Shown here: one piece after another, positions 60,503-62,411 of the stretch
How the letters are laid out: every line of letters starts with the position of its first letter
How positions within the stretch are numbered: the first letter of the stretch is position 1
NCBI GenBank assembly: GCA_025359865.1
Contig: JANYDH010000197.1
Location: 1 to 62,411, forward strand
DNA length: 62,411 nucleotides
Direction of reading: 5' to 3'
DNA from: Actinomycetes bacterium
GTDB lineage: Bacteria > Actinomycetota > Acidimicrobiia > Acidimicrobiales > Ilumatobacteraceae
Notes under the pieces: model-generated
The model's database searches: none
What the model saw: the letters and a program-made list of their open reading frames with translations, nothing else
What the model was told of the DNA's origin: nothing
Made by a program: the position numbers and the translations under genes

Positions 60503-61529
60503 CCCGTCGGGTGTGTCTACGTCGGTCGACCAGTCCACACTGATCTTGGGCATCGAAACTAGTTGCGACGAGACAGCGGCGGCACTCGTGATGGGCGGCC
60601 ACGATGTCGTGTCGAGCGTCGTCAGCACTCAGATCGACCTGCATGCTCGGTACGGAGGCGTCGTACCCGAAATTGCTAGCCGGGCGCACCTCGACACGCT
60701 CAACCCGGTGGTGGCGAGGGCGATCGTCGAGGCCGGCATCGCCGAGTCGCGTATCGATGCGGTGGCATGCACCGTTGGCCCGGGACTCATCGGCGCCCTG
60801 TTGGTCGGTGTTGCCGCGGCGAAGTCGTTCGCCCTCGCGTGGGACGTGCCGTTCGTGGCCGTCAACCACCACGAAGCACATCTGTACTCAGCGTTCTTGG
60901 AGGATCCGAACCTGCAGTTCCCCTTGGTGGTCATGCTGGTGTCCGGTGGCCACACGATGCTCATCGAGATGCGCGGGCATGGCGACTACCGGCTGCTCGG
61001 CCGCACGGTCGACGATGCTGCCGGCGAGGCGTTCGACAAAGTGGCGCGGTTTCTCGGACTCGGATACCCGGGTGGGCCTGCCATGGATCGCGAGGCGAAG
61101 CGCGGCGACCCGACGGCAATCGCGTTCCCCCGGGCGATGCTGCACGAGGGCCTCGATTTCAGCTTTAGCGGCTTGAAGACGGCAGTGATGAACTACGTCC
61201 GTAAACATCCCGATGTCTCGTCACAAGATGTGGCCGCCTCGTTCCAGCAGGCGGTGGTCGACGTGCTCGTCGCCAAGGCCCGTCGCGCGGCGCGCGAGGT
61301 TGGCGCGACCGGTCTGGTGCTTGGTGGTGGGGTGGCGGCCAACTCGTTGCTCCGTGACCGGTTCCTCCTCGCGTGTCAGGAGGATGGGCTGCGCGGGTTC
61401 CTTCCCAGTCTGGCGATGTGTACCGACAATGCGGCGATGATTGCGGCGGCAGGCTGGTACCGGTTGCGATCCGATGGCCCGAGCGGTCTCGACACGGGTG
61501 CGTCTCCAAATCTCCGGTTGTTCGACTGA
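60492..61529 (+). CDS. tsaD: tRNA N6-adenosine threonylcarbamoyltransferase TsaD
   Basis: TsaD (345 aa) transfers the threonylcarbamoyl group to A37 of ANN-decoding tRNAs. ILGIETSCDETAAALV, the metal motif NHHEAHLYSAF (126-135), VSGGHTMLIEM and DDAAGEAFDKVARFLGL are intact. GTG 60492 overlaps rimI by 11 bases; a GTG seven codons in would reduce the overlap. With tsaE, tsaB and rimI it forms one operon; tsaC is not in the window. Confidence 0.95.
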   Translation: MTTDPSGVSTSVDQSTLILGIETSCDETAAALVMGGHDVVSSVVSTQIDLHARYGGVVPEIASRAHLDTLNPVVARAIVEAGIAESRIDAVACTVGPGLIGALLVGVAAAKSFALAWDVPFVAVNHHEAHLYSAFLEDPNLQFPLVVMLVSGGHTMLIEMRGHGDYRLLGRTVDDAAGEAFDKVARFLGLGYPGGPAMDREAKRGDPTAIAFPRAMLHEGLDFSFSGLKTAVMNYVRKHPDVSSQDVAASFQQAVVDVLVAKARRAAREVGATGLVLGGGVAANSLLRDRFLLACQEDGLRGFLPSLAMCTDNAAMIAAAGWYRLRSDGPSGLDTGASPNLRLFD

Positions 61530-61550
61530 CCGCCAGTAGCGTCTTTCGAC

Positions 61551-62411
61551 GTGCAGTTGCGGATCGGATCGTTCATACCGGTGGTCCCGGTGGTACTGGC
61601 GCCCATGGCCGGAGTGACCAATACAGCATTCCGGACGCTGTGCCGGGAGTTCGCTCCCGGGCTGGTCTACGTCAACGAGATGGTGATGGCGACGGCCGTA
61701 GTGCTCGGCAACGCGAAGACCGAGCGGATGATGACGTTCGGTCCGGACGAACACCCGCGCAGCCTGCAGGTATATGGCAGCGATCCCGTCATCATCGGCG
61801 AGGCAATTCGTCGGCTGTGCGATGCCGACCGTGTCGATCATGTCGACATCAACTTCGGATGCCCCGCGGCCAAGGTGACCCGCAAAGGTGGCGGTGCCGC
61901 CGTTCCGGCCAAGCCGAACCTACTGCGCGCCATCCTGCGCGCTGCTGTAGCAGCCGGTCAGCCCTATGGGGTCCCGGTTACGGCAAAGTTCCGGATGGGT
62001 TTGTACGACCAACTGCTGACCTTCATCTCGACCGGCCGTATCGCCGTCGATGAGGGTGTCGCTGCCATTGCGCTCCACGCCCGGACCGCGGAACAGCACT
62101 ATGCCGGAGTCGCCGATTGGAATGCGATCGGTGAGCTGAAGGCAGCCGTTCCCGAGATCCCCGTGCTCGGCAACGGGGACATCTGGGAGGCATCCGACGC
62201 GGTGCGGATGATGCGCGAAACCGGTTGTGATGGCGTGGTGATCGGCCGAGGCTGCTTGGGCCGCCCATGGCTGTTCGCCAACCTCGTCGATGTGCTCAGC
62301 GGTCGGCCGGTCGCCGCGTCGCCGTCCCTCGGTGAGGCAACTGCCGTCATGGCCAGGCACGCGCGACTGCTCGTCGATCACCTCGGTCCCAACCTTGCGC
62401 TGCGCGACTTC
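61551..62411 (+). CDS. dusB: tRNA-dihydrouridine synthase, DusB family, cut by the window edge
   Basis: The first 287 codons of a flavoprotein that reduces uridines in tRNA. VLAPMAGVTNTAFRTLCREF, the catalytic C104 in NFGCPAAKVTRKGGGAA, TAKFRMG, HARTAEQHYAG and GNGDI are diagnostic of the Dus TIM barrel. GTG 61551 is the natural start; it lies 21 bases after tsaD. The frame is still open at the last base, so the C-terminus (roughly 50-100 residues) is outside the window. Confidence 0.94.
   Translation, partial: MQLRIGSFIPVVPVVLAPMAGVTNTAFRTLCREFAPGLVYVNEMVMATAVVLGNAKTERMMTFGPDEHPRSLQVYGSDPVIIGEAIRRLCDADRVDHVDINFGCPAAKVTRKGGGAAVPAKPNLLRAILRAAVAAGQPYGVPVTAKFRMGLYDQLLTFISTGRIAVDEGVAAIALHARTAEQHYAGVADWNAIGELKAAVPEIPVLGNGDIWEASDAVRMMRETGCDGVVIGRGCLGRPWLFANLVDVLSGRPVAASPSLGEATAVMARHARLLVDHLGPNLALRDF

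Overview
The window is high-GC actinobacterial DNA. It is tightly packed, has many GTG starts and ATGA/GTGA stop-start overlaps, and several genes lack a clear Shine-Dalgarno sequence. The zinc-type S14 and L36, the tuf-rpsJ order, and the abundance of luciferase-like, P450 and fumarylacetoacetase-type genes suggest Actinomycetota, probably class Acidimicrobiia (an Ilumatobacter-like lineage). That placement is inferred from gene content; no tree was built.

Layout. 1-387: end of tuf and rpsJ (S10). 412-4672: a small accessory block (HtrA-like protease, VOC protein, alpha/beta hydrolase, luciferase-like monooxygenase). 4989-17510: the main ribosomal protein cluster rplC-D-W-B, rpsS, rplV, rpsC, rplP, rpmC, rpsQ, rplN-X-E, rpsN, rpsH, rplF-R, rpsE, rpmD, rplO, secY, adk, map. 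17593-44406: a 27-kb accessory island. 44607-47783: infA, rpmJ, rpsM-K-D, rpoA, rplQ. 47798-50825: truA, a glycosyltransferase, rplM, rpsI. 50862-62411: envelope precursor and tRNA modification genes (glmM, a giant glmS-like gene, acpS, nnr, alr, tsaE, tsaB, rimI, tsaD, dusB, the last cut by the window edge).

The island holds a pyrimidine operon (pyrR-pyrB-pyrC), a GT-C glycosyltransferase, an L,D-transpeptidase with three N-terminal repeats, and then what looks like one dispersed catabolic system. That system has a branched-chain-type ABC importer, two cytochromes P450, a glutamine-synthetase-like gamma-glutamyl ligase with two class-I glutamine-amidotransferase-like hydrolases, a flavin hydroxylase, an HpaD-type class III extradiol dioxygenase, an HpaE-type aldehyde dehydrogenase, two FAH-family enzymes, a cupin, an acetoacetate-decarboxylase-like protein and a MarR regulator. 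I found five copies of one 20-bp inverted repeat (half-site ATCGTTTGGA) in front of the FAH/ADC pair, the importer, the ligase, the dioxygenase operon and the marR/aldehyde dehydrogenase pair. This is the strongest candidate for an undescribed system: a MarR-controlled regulon that would import an aromatic compound, perhaps an amine, gamma-glutamylate it, oxidise it, and open the ring by a homoprotocatechuate-like meta route.

Other notable items: several ribosomal proteins carry low-complexity tails, infA probably starts at CTG, a 9.7-copy hexanucleotide repeat separates tsaE from tsaB, the GlmS-like protein is almost twice the normal length, alr contains a perfect 26-bp palindrome, and several transcription units end in long nested hairpins. 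I saw no rRNA, tRNA, insertion sequence, CRISPR array or replication origin.
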